This document shows, piece after piece, positions 25,150-33,926 of a stretch of DNA of 64,000 nucleotides; positions within the stretch are counted from its first letter, which is position 1; every line of letters begins with the position of its first letter. A program made the position numbers and the translations under genes. This DNA is from Streptomyces flaveolus. GTDB taxonomy: Bacteria > Actinomycetota > Actinomycetes > Streptomycetales > Streptomycetaceae. The stretch is from contig NZ_BMRV01000004.1 of NCBI RefSeq assembly GCF_014648815.1, positions 496,001 through 560,000 on the forward strand, written 5' to 3'. The notes under the pieces were generated by a model. The model ran no database searches and had not been told where the DNA came from. It saw only the letters and a program-made list of their open reading frames with translations.

Positions 25150-25785
25150 ATGCGTCTCCACGTCGTCGACCACCCCCTGGTCGCCCACAAGCTCACCACG
25201 CTGCGCGACCAGCGCACGGACTCCGCGACCTTCCGCCGTCTCGCCGACGAGCTGGTCACCCTGCTCGCCTACGAGGCCACGCGCGACGTGCGCACCGAAC
25301 AGGTCGACATCCGGACGCCGGTCACGCAGACCACCGGCGTCAAGCTCTCCCATCCGCGCCCGCTGGTGGTGCCGATCCTGCGCGCCGGTCTCGGCATGCT
25401 CGACGGCATGGTCCGGCTGCTGCCGACCGCCGAGGTGGGCTTCCTCGGCATGGTGCGCAACGAGGAGACGCTGCAGGCCTCCACGTACGCCACCCGCATG
25501 CCCGACGACCTCTCCGGGCGCCAGGTCTACGTCCTGGACCCGATGCTGGCCACCGGCGGCACGCTGGTCGCCGCCATCCAGGAGCTGATCAAGCGCGGCG
25601 CCGACGACGTCACGGCCGTGGTGCTGCTGGCGGCCCCCGAGGGTGTCGAGGTGATGGAGCGCGAGCTGGCCGGCACTCCGGTGACGGTCGTGACGGCCTC
25701 GGTCGACGAGCGCCTCAACGACCAGGGCTACATCGTGCCGGGCCTCGGCGACGCGGGCGACCGGATGTACGGAGCGGCCGAGTAG
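25150..25785 (+). CDS. upp: uracil phosphoribosyltransferase
   Basis: Pyrimidine salvage enzyme: uracil plus PRPP gives UMP and pyrophosphate. The 211-residue length is normal. Diagnostic parts are ETQVDIRTP-like contacts ([15 protein letters not shown]), [13 protein letters not shown], the PRPP loop [12 protein letters not shown], and the uracil-binding C-terminus [19 protein letters not shown]. The ATG at 25150 follows a GGTGGAC sequence. It is transcribed alone, convergent with the LytR_C-type gene. Confidence 0.95.
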   Translation: MRLHVVDHPLVAHKLTTLRDQRTDSATFRRLADELVTLLAYEATRDVRTEQVDIRTPVTQTTGVKLSHPRPLVVPILRAGLGMLDGMVRLLPTAEVGFLGMVRNEETLQASTYATRMPDDLSGRQVYVLDPMLATGGTLVAAIQELIKRGADDVTAVVLLAAPEGVEVMERELAGTPVTVVTASVDERLNDQGYIVPGLGDAGDRMYGAAE

Positions 25786-25812
25786 CCGCCCACGGCGTAT
25801 CCCTACGGCTGC

Positions 25813-26454
25813 TCAGCAGTCCTTCTTCTCCGCGGCGGACGTCGGCTGCGGCGCGGCCAGCTCGGCCAGCGCCGCGTCGGCGTCCGCTCGCTGCGCCAGG
25901 CCCTTGAAGCCGTTGCCGATGATCAGGTCCAGGGTGGTGCCCTTGCGGGCCGCGTCGGTGCGGCGCTCGGCGGCCGGCAGCTGGGTGCCGAGCACGGGCA
26001 GCGAGCCCTTCAGGGCCGCGGCGGGCCCGAGCAGCACGCCCGAGCCGTCGACCTTCTTGTCGAACTCCGCGGGCGCGTTGGTCACCTCGCCGATGCGGAA
26101 GCCGCGCTTCTTCAGCTCGTCGGCGGTCTGCTGGGCGAGGCCCTTGCGGGTGGTGGCGTTCAGCACGTTGACGGTGACCTCGGCCGGCTTCGGTACGGCC
26201 ACCGCGGCGGGCGAGGCGCTCGCGCGGGCCGGGGCGGTCCGGCAGGCCGCGGCGCCGGCCGCCGACGCCTCGTCGCCGCCGGTGAAGACGTCGATGAGCT
26301 GCAGCGTGCCCCAGCCGAGGACCCCGAGGACGGTGGCGCAGGCGGCGCCGGCGAGCGCGAGCCTGCCGCGTCGCCGGGCCGGGCGCATCCGCGGGTACTT
26401 GCCCCCCGTGATCTTGTACTGGCCGCCCATGCCAGGGGGAGTCAGCATGCTCAT
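25813..26454 (-). CDS. membrane-anchored LytR C-terminal domain protein
   Basis: A 213-residue protein with a cytoplasmic N-terminus (QYKITGGKYPRMRPARRRG), one transmembrane helix (about 40-62), and an extracellular LytR_C domain (about 105-205: VTVNVLNATTRKGLAQQTADE, GVLLGPAAAL, LDLIIGNGFKGL). This domain also occurs at the C-terminus of LytR-CpsA-Psr wall polymer ligases, so a cell-envelope role is likely. The ATG at 26454 is preferred; a second ATG lies two codons in. No ligase domain is present. Confidence 0.8.
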   Translation of the reverse strand: MSMLTPPGMGGQYKITGGKYPRMRPARRRGRLALAGAACATVLGVLGWGTLQLIDVFTGGDEASAAGAAACRTAPARASASPAAVAVPKPAEVTVNVLNATTRKGLAQQTADELKKRGFRIGEVTNAPAEFDKKVDGSGVLLGPAAALKGSLPVLGTQLPAAERRTDAARKGTTLDLIIGNGFKGLAQRADADAALAELAAPQPTSAAEKKDC

Positions 26455-26589
26455 GGGCGCAGCGTAGTGCGCTTGGGCGGCGATGCCTATTAGATGATCA
26501 GTCGGTGTTCCGCGGTTCGGCGCAATGCCACCCGAAAGGGTCAAGGCGCGGTGTCGCGGAGGCCGGTGCGGACCTCGTCGCGGGTCCGG

Positions 26590-26886
26590 TCAGTCGAGTT
26601 CGAGGACGCGCGCGTGCAGTACCTGACGCTGCTGCAGCGCCGCGCGGACCGCGCGGTGGAGGCCGTCCTCCAGGTACAGGTCACCCTGCCACTTCACGAC
26701 GTGCGCGAAGAGGTCGCCGTAGAACGTGGAGTCCTCGGCGAGGAGGGTCTCCAGGTCCAGTTGACCCTTGGTCGTCACGAGCTGATCGAGGCGGACCGGG
26801 CGCGGCGCGACGTCCGCCCACTGCCGGGTGCTCTCCCGGCCGTGGTCGGGGTACGGCCGGCCGTTTCCGATGCGCTTGAAGATCAC
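26590..26886 (-). CDS. small ParB-like-fold protein (often labelled VapB-type) of unknown function
   Basis: A 98-residue conserved Streptomyces protein. The C-terminal half, DLYLEDGLHRAVRAALQQRQ, resembles the DGxHRxxAA motif of ParB/Srx-like nucleotide-binding folds, and the N-terminus (MIFKRIGNGRPYPDHG) is characteristic of the family. Database labels for such proteins vary (including VapB antitoxin), but no toxin gene lies beside it, so I would not call it an antitoxin. It is monocistronic and on the same strand as the gene before it. Confidence 0.65.
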   Translation of the reverse strand: MIFKRIGNGRPYPDHGRESTRQWADVAPRPVRLDQLVTTKGQLDLETLLAEDSTFYGDLFAHVVKWQGDLYLEDGLHRAVRAALQQRQVLHARVLELD

Positions 26887-27041
26887 ACGGAAAGCCTACC
26901 GGCCCGGGCGTCGCGGGCGCAGCCATGGCGGCGCAGTGTGGCGCCGGAAAAGACGCCGTAAACGAGGGCAAACGGGAAGGGGGCCCCGGTGGGACGGCCG
27001 TGCGGACGTCCCACCGGGCGCGGTGACCGCGGATTTCCCGG

Positions 27042-27179
27042 TCAGTCACGCCTCTTGTCCCGTGCGGGCGGCCGCCGTTCGCGCGGGGCCTCCGGCCCGG
27101 CCTCGGATTTGGCGGGGGCGCGGCGGGCGGCTTCGGCGCGCAGAAGGGCGCGCAGGACGGCATAGGGGTCGTTGAGCAT
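27042..27179 (-). CDS. possible 45-residue small protein
   Basis: The ATG at 27179 is preceded by AGGAGC with seven bases spacing, a strong Streptomyces ribosome binding site. The frame reads MLNDPYAVLRALLRAEAARR and continues as a basic, Pro/Arg-rich tail to a stop at 27042. The first 20 residues would form a helix. It follows the secreted-protein candidate 27240-27602 by 60 bp on the same strand. No family is recognised; conservation of the frame would decide. Confidence 0.4.
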   Translation of the reverse strand: MLNDPYAVLRALLRAEAARRAPAKSEAGPEAPRERRPPARDKRRD

Positions 27180-27239
27180 GGCTGTGCTCCTGATGACGCG
27201 TTCGGTGGGCGGGCTGGGGGACCGGTGGGGCCGGTCCGG

Positions 27240-27602
27240 TCAGCAGCGCAGGACCACGGAGCGCGTGCCGCGCGGTGAGAGCGGCGCAGCGGGCGGTGCC
27301 GGGTGCCCGTCGGGGCGGGCGTGCCCGGTGGCGGCGGGCAGGGTGGCCCACCGGGGCGGTGCCGGGCGCCGGGCGATCCGGGCCGGTGCCCTCGGGGCGG
27401 TGTCGAGGTGGTCGTACTCCGCGGCCTGGCCGTTCGGCCCGCCGCTCTCACCGGCCACCACGGCCGGGGGCGGCACCGCCAGGGCCGGTGCGTGTGAGCA
27501 GGGCACGAGCAGGGCGAGCAGCAGGACCAGGGCCCGCACCCAGGTGCCGCGGCGTCCGGCGCGGACGGCGCGGTCCGTGGTGGTGTGCGCTGCGGGCCTC
27601 AC
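27240..27602 (-). CDS. putative secreted or membrane-anchored small protein
   Basis: A 120-residue frame from the GTG at 27602. It has a basic N-terminus (AGRRGTWVRALVLLLALLVP) followed by a small-residue region (CSHAPALAVPPPAVVAG), consistent with a signal peptide or anchor; the Cys context VPC does not fit a good lipobox. The rest is Pro/Arg/Ala-rich and low in complexity. The ribosome binding site is poor, so both start and reality are uncertain. An internal GTG directly before RALVLLL could be the true start. Confidence 0.4.
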   Translation of the reverse strand: MRPAAHTTTDRAVRAGRRGTWVRALVLLLALLVPCSHAPALAVPPPAVVAGESGGPNGQAAEYDHLDTAPRAPARIARRPAPPRWATLPAATGHARPDGHPAPPAAPLSPRGTRSVVLRC

Positions 27603-27697
27603 CCGGGTCGTGTCCCCGCCCGGCGTACGCCGTTCAGCACACCCCGGGCGGAAACCGCTCGCTCGGCCTACGGGCGGGGGGCGGCGGCGTACGCCGT

Positions 27698-28384
27698 TCA
27701 CACCGTGCGCGGGACCTTGCGGGCCCGGCTCCGGATGCTCAGGGACGTGACGATCTCGACCACGCCGACGACGACGAGCCACCAGCCGCCGAGCACCGTG
27801 AGGACGGCGACCGACTCGACGGGCGAGTCGATCAGGACGATGCCGGCGAGCACCGTGACGATGCCGAGGAAGATGTGCCAGCCGCGCGCGGGCATCGCCG
27901 GGTCGTGGGCGGCGGCCACGGTCTGGGTGATGCCGCGGAACAGCCAGCCGATGCCGATCCACAGCGCGAGCAGCAGGACGGACTGGAGCGGGCCGCGGAA
28001 GCAGAACAGGCCCAGCAGGATCGACACGGCCCCGCTGATGAACGCGAGGACCCGCAGCGAGGTCCTGCTGTGCGTGCCGAAGGCGGACGCGAGTTGCAGG
28101 ACGCCGCTGACGAGGAGGTAGAGGCCGAACAGCACACCGGCGGCACGCAGGGAGGCGCCCGGCCAGACCAGGACCAGCACGCCGAGGACCAGCGAGGCGA
28201 TCCCGGTGAGCAGGACCGTCTGCCAGGCGGTGCGGGACAGGACGTGCAGGGGCCTTCGACGGGCGGCTCGGGCTCGTGCCCGCCTGGGGCGGCCCGGGTG
28301 TGCGTCCCGTGCCGGGCGTGGACCCCGCGGTCGTCGTACGGCGGGCCCCCGGGGGAGCTGTTCGGTGGCTCGGTCATGGTCCAT
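27698..28384 (-). CDS. HdeD-like (DUF308) membrane protein
   Basis: A 228-residue integral membrane protein with six hydrophobic helices. The DUF308 repeats are visible (ASLVLGVLVLVWPGASLRAAG, FGLYLLVSGVLQLASAF, ISGAVSILLGLFCFRGP, WHIFLGIVTVLAGIVLI). An Arg/Pro-rich cytoplasmic N-terminus of about 45 residues precedes the first helix, so the true start may be downstream. Relatives include the acid-resistance protein HdeD of enteric bacteria; a stress role in Streptomyces is inference. Confidence 0.8.
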   Translation of the reverse strand: MDHDRATEQLPRGPAVRRPRGPRPARDAHPGRPRRARARAARRRPLHVLSRTAWQTVLLTGIASLVLGVLVLVWPGASLRAAGVLFGLYLLVSGVLQLASAFGTHSRTSLRVLAFISGAVSILLGLFCFRGPLQSVLLLALWIGIGWLFRGITQTVAAAHDPAMPARGWHIFLGIVTVLAGIVLIDSPVESVAVLTVLGGWWLVVVGVVEIVTSLSIRSRARKVPRTV

Positions 28385-28499
28385 GCTGGGAGCGGCCGTG
28401 GACCGGCCGCCACCTGGAGTGGTCCACCGGGCTGACGTCGCGGGCGGGCGCGGGCGGTGCCGGCCTCGTGGCCCCCGGACCGGACCGTGGGCGCCCCGG

Positions 28500-29093
28500 C
28501 TACTTGCCGGCGGCCTTCGCGGCCTTCGCCGCCGCCTTCATCTCCTGCTTGTGCGCGCGGACCTTGGTCAGCGACTCGGGACCGGTGATGTCGGCGACCG
28601 AGCGGAAGGACCTGGGCTCGCCGTAGTCGCCCGCCGCCTCCCGCCAGCCCTCGGGCCGGACGCCGAGCTGCTTGCCCAGCAGGGCCAGGAAGATCTGCGC
28701 CTTCTGCTTGCCGAAGCCCGGCAGCTCCTGGAGCCGCTTCAGCAGCTCCTTGCCCGTGCCGACGCCCCGCCAGACGGCCTCGGCGTCACCGTCGTAGGTC
28801 TCGACGAGATACCGGCACAGCTGCTGGATGCGGCCCGCCATGGAGCCGGGGTAGCGGTGCACGGCGGGCTTCTCGGACAGCAGGGCCGCGAATCCCTCGG
28901 GGTCGTACGCGGCGATGTCGTGGGCGTCCAGGTCCTCGGCGTTCATGCGCCGGGCGATGGTCGACGGGCCCTTGAACGCCCACTCCATGGGGACTTGCTG
29001 GTCCAGCAGCATGCCGACCAGCGCGGCGAGCGGACTGCGGCCGAGGAGTTCGTCGGCCTCGGGGTCCTGGGCGAGGTGAAGAGTGACGTCCAT
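28500..29093 (-). CDS. HhH-GPD-type base excision repair protein
   Basis: A 197-residue DNA glycosylase-fold protein. The helix-hairpin-helix is LLKRLQELPGFGKQKAQIFL (about residues 112-131), followed by the GPD-type region. LLDQQVPMEWAFKGP near residue 30 corresponds to the LVSQQ segment of HhH-GPD glycosylases. In the position of the catalytic Asp, GYG-type sequence GDYGEPRSF follows. Members of this compact actinobacterial subfamily are predicted repair enzymes but their lesion is not known. The ATG at 29093 is used; the gene downstream (SIP) ends 24 bp away from it upstream on the strand. Confidence 0.8.
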   Translation of the reverse strand: MDVTLHLAQDPEADELLGRSPLAALVGMLLDQQVPMEWAFKGPSTIARRMNAEDLDAHDIAAYDPEGFAALLSEKPAVHRYPGSMAGRIQQLCRYLVETYDGDAEAVWRGVGTGKELLKRLQELPGFGKQKAQIFLALLGKQLGVRPEGWREAAGDYGEPRSFRSVADITGPESLTKVRAHKQEMKAAAKAAKAAGK

Positions 29094-29117
29094 GTCCTGA
29101 TGATCGCGCGTGCGCGC

Positions 29118-29840
29118 TCAGGTCGCGCGCCAGTACCCCAGCGCGTTCACCCGGTGCTTCGGCACACCCAGGTCCTTGCGGACGTGGGCGCCCAGGGTCC
29201 GGGTCGTGGCCGTGTCGCAGGCGATCCAGACGTACGGCTCGGTGGTGTCGCGGAGCAGTCCGGGCAGCGCTTCCTTCACCTTGGCGACCAGGTGGGCGCC
29301 CGCGTCGCGGCGCGGGACGGTGCGGATCTCGTGCCGGGCCGGGTCGGTGCGCAGGGGGAGGCCCTCGGTCTCGCCCTCGAACCAGATGGTCGCCGGGACC
29401 GAGTCCAGCGCGTCGAGGAGCGAGTTCAGGGCAGGCACGGACGCCGGGTCGGCGACGGCGAAGAGGCGGGAGGGCGCCGGGTCGGGGTGCTGGAAGCCGG
29501 TGCCCTGGACCGTCGCCTCGATGGTGTCACCGGGCTTCGCGGCCCGCGCCCAGTCGCTGGCGCACCCCTCGTGCAGGGCGAACTCCAGGCCGAAGGTGCC
29601 GGTCGCCGGGTCCGGGTCGACCAGCGTGTAGGCCCGCTGGTGCGGCTTGCCCGCGTTGTCGAACCAGAGCCGCACCCACATCGTGGGGTGGACGCCGGTC
29701 GCCGCCAGCAGGCCGCCGTCGGACAGGCGCAGCCGCCGGAAGTCCGGGGTGACGTCCTCGGCGTCCGTCACGGTGAACTCGAAGTCCTTCGCACGCATCA
29801 GCCTGAGGACCGCGCCCTCCCAGCCCCGCCCCTGCCTCAT
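29118..29840 (-). CDS. siderophore-interacting protein (FAD-binding ferric reductase, ViuB/SIP type)
   Basis: Cytoplasmic flavoprotein of 240 residues that reduces ferric siderophores to release iron. The FAD-binding half has the motif QRAYTLVDPD with TPDFRRLRLS before it, and the C-terminal SIP domain carries YVWIACDTATTRTLGAHVRKDLG and ends NALGYWR. The ATG at 29840 follows AAAGGTGA. Forty-four bases upstream lies a perfect iron box, so DmdR/IdeR repression by iron is expected. A penicillin-acylase-like gene diverges from the same control region. Confidence 0.9.
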   Translation of the reverse strand: MRQGRGWEGAVLRLMRAKDFEFTVTDAEDVTPDFRRLRLSDGGLLAATGVHPTMWVRLWFDNAGKPHQRAYTLVDPDPATGTFGLEFALHEGCASDWARAAKPGDTIEATVQGTGFQHPDPAPSRLFAVADPASVPALNSLLDALDSVPATIWFEGETEGLPLRTDPARHEIRTVPRRDAGAHLVAKVKEALPGLLRDTTEPYVWIACDTATTRTLGAHVRKDLGVPKHRVNALGYWRAT

Positions 29841-29883
29841 CGGTTGTTCACCTTTCACGTACCATTCCGCCACGACGTAAGAC

Positions 29884-29902
29884 TTAGGTGAGCCTAACCT
29901 AA
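29884..29902. promoter_or_regulatory. iron box (DmdR/IdeR operator) between divergent genes
   Basis: TTAGGTGAGCCTAACCTAA is a 19-bp imperfect palindrome that matches the established actinobacterial iron box. It lies 44 bases from the SIP start and 21 bases from the acylase start, placed to control both. Confidence 0.88.
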
Positions 29903-29922
29903 AGGAAAGTAGGGGCACAGGG

Positions 29923-31992
29923 GTGAGCGCCGAGATATACCGCGACGCCTGGGGGATTCCGCACCTGCGCGCGGACAGCGCGGAGGGACTCGCCCGCGCC
30001 CAGGGCCGGGTGACCGCCCGTGACCGGGCCTGGCAGCTGGAGGTCGAGCGCCACCGCGCCCTGGGCACCTCGGCGTCCTTCCTCGGCGCCCAGGCCCTGC
30101 CCTGGGACCGGTTCGCCCGCCGGGCCCTGCTCGCCGACACCGCCCGCCGCTGCTTCGCGGCCCTGGAGGAACGGGACCCGGAGACGGCCGCGTGGGTGCG
30201 GGCGTACGTCGACGGCGTGAACGAGTCGCTGGCGCGGGACGCGCCCGCCCCCGAGTTCGCGCGCACCGGCCTCGCGCCCGGCCGCTGGGAGCCCTGGACC
30301 CCGCTCGCCGTCTGGCTGGCCACGCACATCCTCTTCGCCGGTTTCCCCGCCAAGCTCTGGCGCGAGCACATCACCGGGCACCTCGGCCCGGACGCCGTCG
30401 CCCTGTTCGCCACCGACGGGCCCGGCACCGCGGGCAGCAACGGCTGGCTGGTGAGCGGCGAGCGGACCGTGACCGGGCAGGCGGTCATCGCCGGCGACCC
30501 GCACCGCTACATCGAGGACCCCGGCGTCTACCAGCAGATCCACCTGTCCTGCCCGGAGTTCGACGTCGTCGGCCTCGCCGTGCCCGGCGTTCCCGGCATC
30601 GCCCACTTCGGCCACACCGGCACGGTCGCCTGGGCGATCACCAACGCCATGGCCGACTACCAGGACCTGTACCGCGAACGGCTGCGCCGCACCGGCGCCG
30701 GCGTCGAGGCGCTCGGCCCGGACGGCGCCTGGCACCGGGCGGCCCGGCACACCGAGCTGATCCGGGTCGCGGGGGAGGAGAGCGTCGAGGTCGAGGTCAT
30801 CGAGACCGACCGGGGCCCGGTGATCGTCGGCGGGCCCGAGGGCCTGGACGACGGCACCCCCCTCGCCCTGAGCCTGCGCCACCCGCCCCGCGTCACCGCC
30901 GACCTGGGCTTCTCCGCCCTGCTGCCGCTGCTGCGGGCCCGCCGGGCCGCCGACGTGGACCGGGCCCTGGAAGCGTGGGCCGAACCGGTCAACGTCGTGC
31001 AGGCCGCCGACACCGGGGGCGGGCTGCTGCACCGGGTCGCGGGCCGGGTGCCGGTGCGGGCCGCCGCCAACGGCCTGGGCCCGGTGCCCGCGTGGGAACC
31101 CGGCCACGAGTGGCGGGGCTGGCACGAGACGCCCCGCGCCGGGCTCACCGACGGGGTCGCCGTGATGGCCAACCAGCGCGGCCCGGCCGGCCCCCTCGGC
31201 GTCGAGTTCGCCCCGCCGCACCGCGCCGAGCGCATCGCCGCCCTGCTCGCCGCCAAGGACCGCTGGTCGGCCGCCGACATGCCCGCGATCCACACCGACA
31301 CCCACCTCGCCTCCGCCGCACCGCTCCTCGACCACCTGGCGGCCCTGGAGGACCTGACCCCCGAGGCCGGCGCCCTGCGTGACCGCCTCCTCGCCTGGGA
31401 CCGCCGCATGGACGCCGGCAGCACCGACGCGGCGGCCTACGCGGCCGTGCGCGGCGCGGTCGTACGGCACCTGGCGGCGCACCCGGCGCTCGCCGCGGCC
31501 GCCGTCCCGCCCGCGTACCCGGAGGTGCTCCTGCCGTGGCTCGCGCTCGTGCCGCGCGTCGCCTACGCCCTCGAACACCTGCTGCGGGCCGAGGACCTGT
31601 ACGGCATCGACCGTGCCGGGGCCGTCCGCGCGGCCCTGGAGGAGGTGGCCGCGCGAGAGCCCTCGGGCACCTGGGGCGACACCCACCGCCTCGCCCCCTG
31701 GCGGGCACTGCCGGACACCACCCGGGAGGAACCCGGCCTGTCCGGCGACCACGACTGCGTGCTGTGCACCTCCGCCGTCCCCGGCCTCACCGACCGCGCC
31801 GCACGCGGCCCCGCCGCCCGGTACGTCTGGGACCTGGCCGACCGGCAGGACAGCCGCTGGGTGGTCCCCCACGGCGCTTCGGGCGTCCCCGGCTCGCCCC
31901 ACCACCGCGACCAGCAGCCCCTGTGGCTCGCCGGGGAACTCGCCCCGGTGGTCACCGACTTCGACCGGCTCGTGAAGGAGACCGATGTCTGA
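29923..31992 (+). CDS. penicillin acylase-family Ntn hydrolase, iron-box controlled
   Basis: A 689-residue precursor of an N-terminal-nucleophile amidase. The predicted self-cleavage and nucleophile is Ser172 in GPGTAGSNGWLVSG, separating an alpha chain of about 171 residues from the beta chain. Beta-chain marks include ITNAMADYQDLYRE, and the C-terminal GASGVPGSPHHRDQQPLW segment is usual. No signal peptide is present at the GTG 29923 start, so it seems cytoplasmic, unlike many acylases. It shares an iron box with the divergent SIP gene and overlaps the IucB-like acetyltransferase by eight bases. Related Ntn hydrolases such as PvdQ deacylate siderophore precursors, so a siderophore substrate is a fair inference. 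Confidence 0.8.
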   Translation: MSAEIYRDAWGIPHLRADSAEGLARAQGRVTARDRAWQLEVERHRALGTSASFLGAQALPWDRFARRALLADTARRCFAALEERDPETAAWVRAYVDGVNESLARDAPAPEFARTGLAPGRWEPWTPLAVWLATHILFAGFPAKLWREHITGHLGPDAVALFATDGPGTAGSNGWLVSGERTVTGQAVIAGDPHRYIEDPGVYQQIHLSCPEFDVVGLAVPGVPGIAHFGHTGTVAWAITNAMADYQDLYRERLRRTGAGVEALGPDGAWHRAARHTELIRVAGEESVEVEVIETDRGPVIVGGPEGLDDGTPLALSLRHPPRVTADLGFSALLPLLRARRAADVDRALEAWAEPVNVVQAADTGGGLLHRVAGRVPVRAAANGLGPVPAWEPGHEWRGWHETPRAGLTDGVAVMANQRGPAGPLGVEFAPPHRAERIAALLAAKDRWSAADMPAIHTDTHLASAAPLLDHLAALEDLTPEAGALRDRLLAWDRRMDAGSTDAAAYAAVRGAVVRHLAAHPALAAAAVPPAYPEVLLPWLALVPRVAYALEHLLRAEDLYGIDRAGAVRAALEEVAAREPSGTWGDTHRLAPWRALPDTTREEPGLSGDHDCVLCTSAVPGLTDRAARGPAARYVWDLADRQDSRWVVPHGASGVPGSPHHRDQQPLWLAGELAPVVTDFDRLVKETDV

Positions 31993-32593
31993 CCCCTATC
32001 TCTCCCGGACCCCCGTCCACGAGCAGGCGCTCGACGGCTTCGGCACCGTCCGGATCCTGCCCCTCGACCCGGCCGCGGACGCCGAGGTCATCCACCGCTG
32101 GGTGAGCGAGGAGCGGGCCGCGTTCTGGGGCATGAACGGCCTCACGCGGGATCAGGTCGCCGGGATCTACGCCCACATGGCCGGCCTCGACACCCACCAC
32201 GCGTTCCTGGTGGTCGAGGACGGCGAGCCCGTCGCGCTGTTCCAGACCTACGAACCCGAGGCCGACCGGGTGAGCGAGTGCTACGACGTCGAACCCGGCG
32301 ACATCGGCGTGCACCTGCTGCTCGCCCCCGCCGGGAAGGACGGCGCGCGGCCCGGCTGGACCGCCGCGCTGTCGGGGGCCCTCGTCGCGTACGTCCTGCT
32401 GGGTCTGGACCGGAAGCGGATCGTGGTCGACCCGGACGTGCGCAACGACAAGGCCGTCGCCCGCTTCCTCAAGCAGGGCTTCACCGCCGGACCTCGGGTC
32501 GTGCTGCCGGAGGTCGACCTGCCGGACGTGTACCTGCCCGAGAAGAAGGCACAACTCGCCTTCCTGCGCCGGGAGGTAGCCTTCCCGGGGTGA
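31985..32593 (+). CDS. GNAT acetyltransferase, siderophore (IucB/RhbD-like) type
   Basis: A 202-residue GNAT protein resembling N-acyltransferases that acylate hydroxylated diamines in siderophore synthesis. The start of the family domain reads RILPLDPAADAEVIHRWVSEERAAFW, and the acyl-CoA region is GDIGVHLLLAP, followed by RKRIVVDPDVRNDKAVARF with the typical VDPDxRN motif. The ATG at 31985 lies inside the acylase end (8-bp overlap). The iron box upstream of the acylase would therefore control this gene as well. The acceptor is not known. Confidence 0.85.
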   Translation: MSDPYLSRTPVHEQALDGFGTVRILPLDPAADAEVIHRWVSEERAAFWGMNGLTRDQVAGIYAHMAGLDTHHAFLVVEDGEPVALFQTYEPEADRVSECYDVEPGDIGVHLLLAPAGKDGARPGWTAALSGALVAYVLLGLDRKRIVVDPDVRNDKAVARFLKQGFTAGPRVVLPEVDLPDVYLPEKKAQLAFLRREVAFPG

Positions 32594-33078
32594 CCCCGGT
32601 GACCCCTGAGGAACTCGTCGCGCACTACGGGCTGGAGCCGATTCCGCGCGAGGGCGGCCTGTTCCGGCGTACCTGGGCCGGCCCGCAGCGCCCGGACGGA
32701 CGCCCCGCGGGCTCCGCCATCGTCGCCCTGCTGACCGCCCGCCCGGGCGACTTCTCCGCCCTGCACCGCCTGCCCGCCGACGAGGTCTGGCACTTCTACC
32801 TCGGTGATCCGCTGGAGCTGCTGCTCCTCGGCCCGGACGGCGGCGCCCGTACGGTGGTGCTCGGCCCGGACGTCCTGGGCGGGCAGCACGTGCAGTTCAC
32901 CGTCCCCGCCGGGACCTGGATGGGCGGCCGGGTGGCGGCGGGCGGCGCGTGGACGCTGTTCGGCTGCACGATGGCGCCCGGATTCACCTACGGGGATTAC
33001 GAGCACGGCGACGCGGCCGCCCTCACGGCGCGCTATCCGGCCGAGGCCGCACGGATCGTGGAACTGTCCCGGCCATGA
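32590..33078 (+). CDS. cupin-fold DUF985 protein
   Basis: A 162-residue cupin of the DUF985 family (YML079w-like): LVAHYGLEPIPREGGLFRRTW, SALHRLPADEVWHFYLGDP with the first-motif His/Glu residues, and GCTMAPGFTYGDYE near the end. A bound sugar or small ligand is known for a yeast relative but no activity is established. The GTG at 32590 overlaps the stop of the acetyltransferase gene (GTGA), so the two are translationally coupled, and its end overlaps the next start. Confidence 0.85.
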   Translation: MTPVTPEELVAHYGLEPIPREGGLFRRTWAGPQRPDGRPAGSAIVALLTARPGDFSALHRLPADEVWHFYLGDPLELLLLGPDGGARTVVLGPDVLGGQHVQFTVPAGTWMGGRVAAGGAWTLFGCTMAPGFTYGDYEHGDAAALTARYPAEAARIVELSRP

Positions 33079-33839
33079 CTCTCCTCGACGGTCAGGTCGC
33101 CCTGGTCACGGGCGCGGGCGGCGGCATCGGCCGGGGCATCGCGCTGCGGTTCGCCGAGGAGGGCGCGGCGGTCGCGGTGCACTGCCGTACGGGCGTGCGG
33201 GCGGCGCGGGAGGTGGCCGGGCGGATCCGGGACCACGGCGGGCGGACGGTGGTGCTGCGGGCCGACCTCACCGACGAGGACGCCTGCCGCCGCCTGGTGG
33301 AGGAGGCCGCCGACTGGGGCGGCGGACGGCTGACGGCACTGGTCAACAACGCGGGCGTGCAACCGGTGCGGGAGCTGGCCGGGATGACGGCCGCCGAGTG
33401 GCGGGCGGTGGTGGACACCAACCTCACCGGCGTCTTCGCCTGCACCCAGGCCGCGGCCGGGCTCATGCGGACCCAGGACGGCGGCGGCACGGTCACCCAC
33501 ATCGCCTCCATCGAGGCCGGCGCCCCCGCTGCCGGCCACGCGCACTACGGCGCCTCCAAGGCGGCGGTCGTGATGCACGCCCGTTCGGCGGCCCTGGAGT
33601 ACGGCCCGTGGGGCGTCAGGGTCAACTCCGTCTCGCCCGGCCTCGTCGACCGGGAAGGACTCGAGGAGGCCTGGCCGGACGGCGTACGGCGGTGGCGGCG
33701 GGCGGCGCCCACCGGACGGCTGGGACGCCCGGAGGACGTGGGCGACGCGTGCGTGTTCCTCGCCTCGCGGCTGGCGTCCTGGATCACGGGCCACGACCTG
33801 GTCGTGGACGGCGGGGTCACGGCACGCCCGACGTGGTGA
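33075..33839 (+). CDS. short-chain dehydrogenase/reductase
   Basis: A 254-residue classical SDR. NAD(P) motif: ALVTGAGGGIGRGIA; structural NNAG in LVNNAGVQPV; catalytic Ser near HIASIEAG, then YGASKAAVVMHARS with the YxxxK pair; ends WITGHDLVVDGGVT as usual. Arg at position about 36 (CRTGVRA) suggests NADP preference. The ATG at 33075 overlaps the cupin stop, making it the last gene of the four-gene iron-box operon. The substrate is not known. Confidence 0.9.
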   Translation: MTLLDGQVALVTGAGGGIGRGIALRFAEEGAAVAVHCRTGVRAAREVAGRIRDHGGRTVVLRADLTDEDACRRLVEEAADWGGGRLTALVNNAGVQPVRELAGMTAAEWRAVVDTNLTGVFACTQAAAGLMRTQDGGGTVTHIASIEAGAPAAGHAHYGASKAAVVMHARSAALEYGPWGVRVNSVSPGLVDREGLEEAWPDGVRRWRRAAPTGRLGRPEDVGDACVFLASRLASWITGHDLVVDGGVTARPTW

Positions 33840-33926
33840 GGGCGGGCCCGGCCCCGCGGTGAGCGCGACGGCCCCCGCGTCCGTACGTATCCCCGAAGCG
33901 GCGAGTCCCGGCGACGGAGAGGTGAC

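Noticed and set aside
26590..26886. VapB-type antitoxin of a toxin-antitoxin pair
   Set aside because: No toxin-like gene on either side, and the sequence looks more like a small ParB-type fold.
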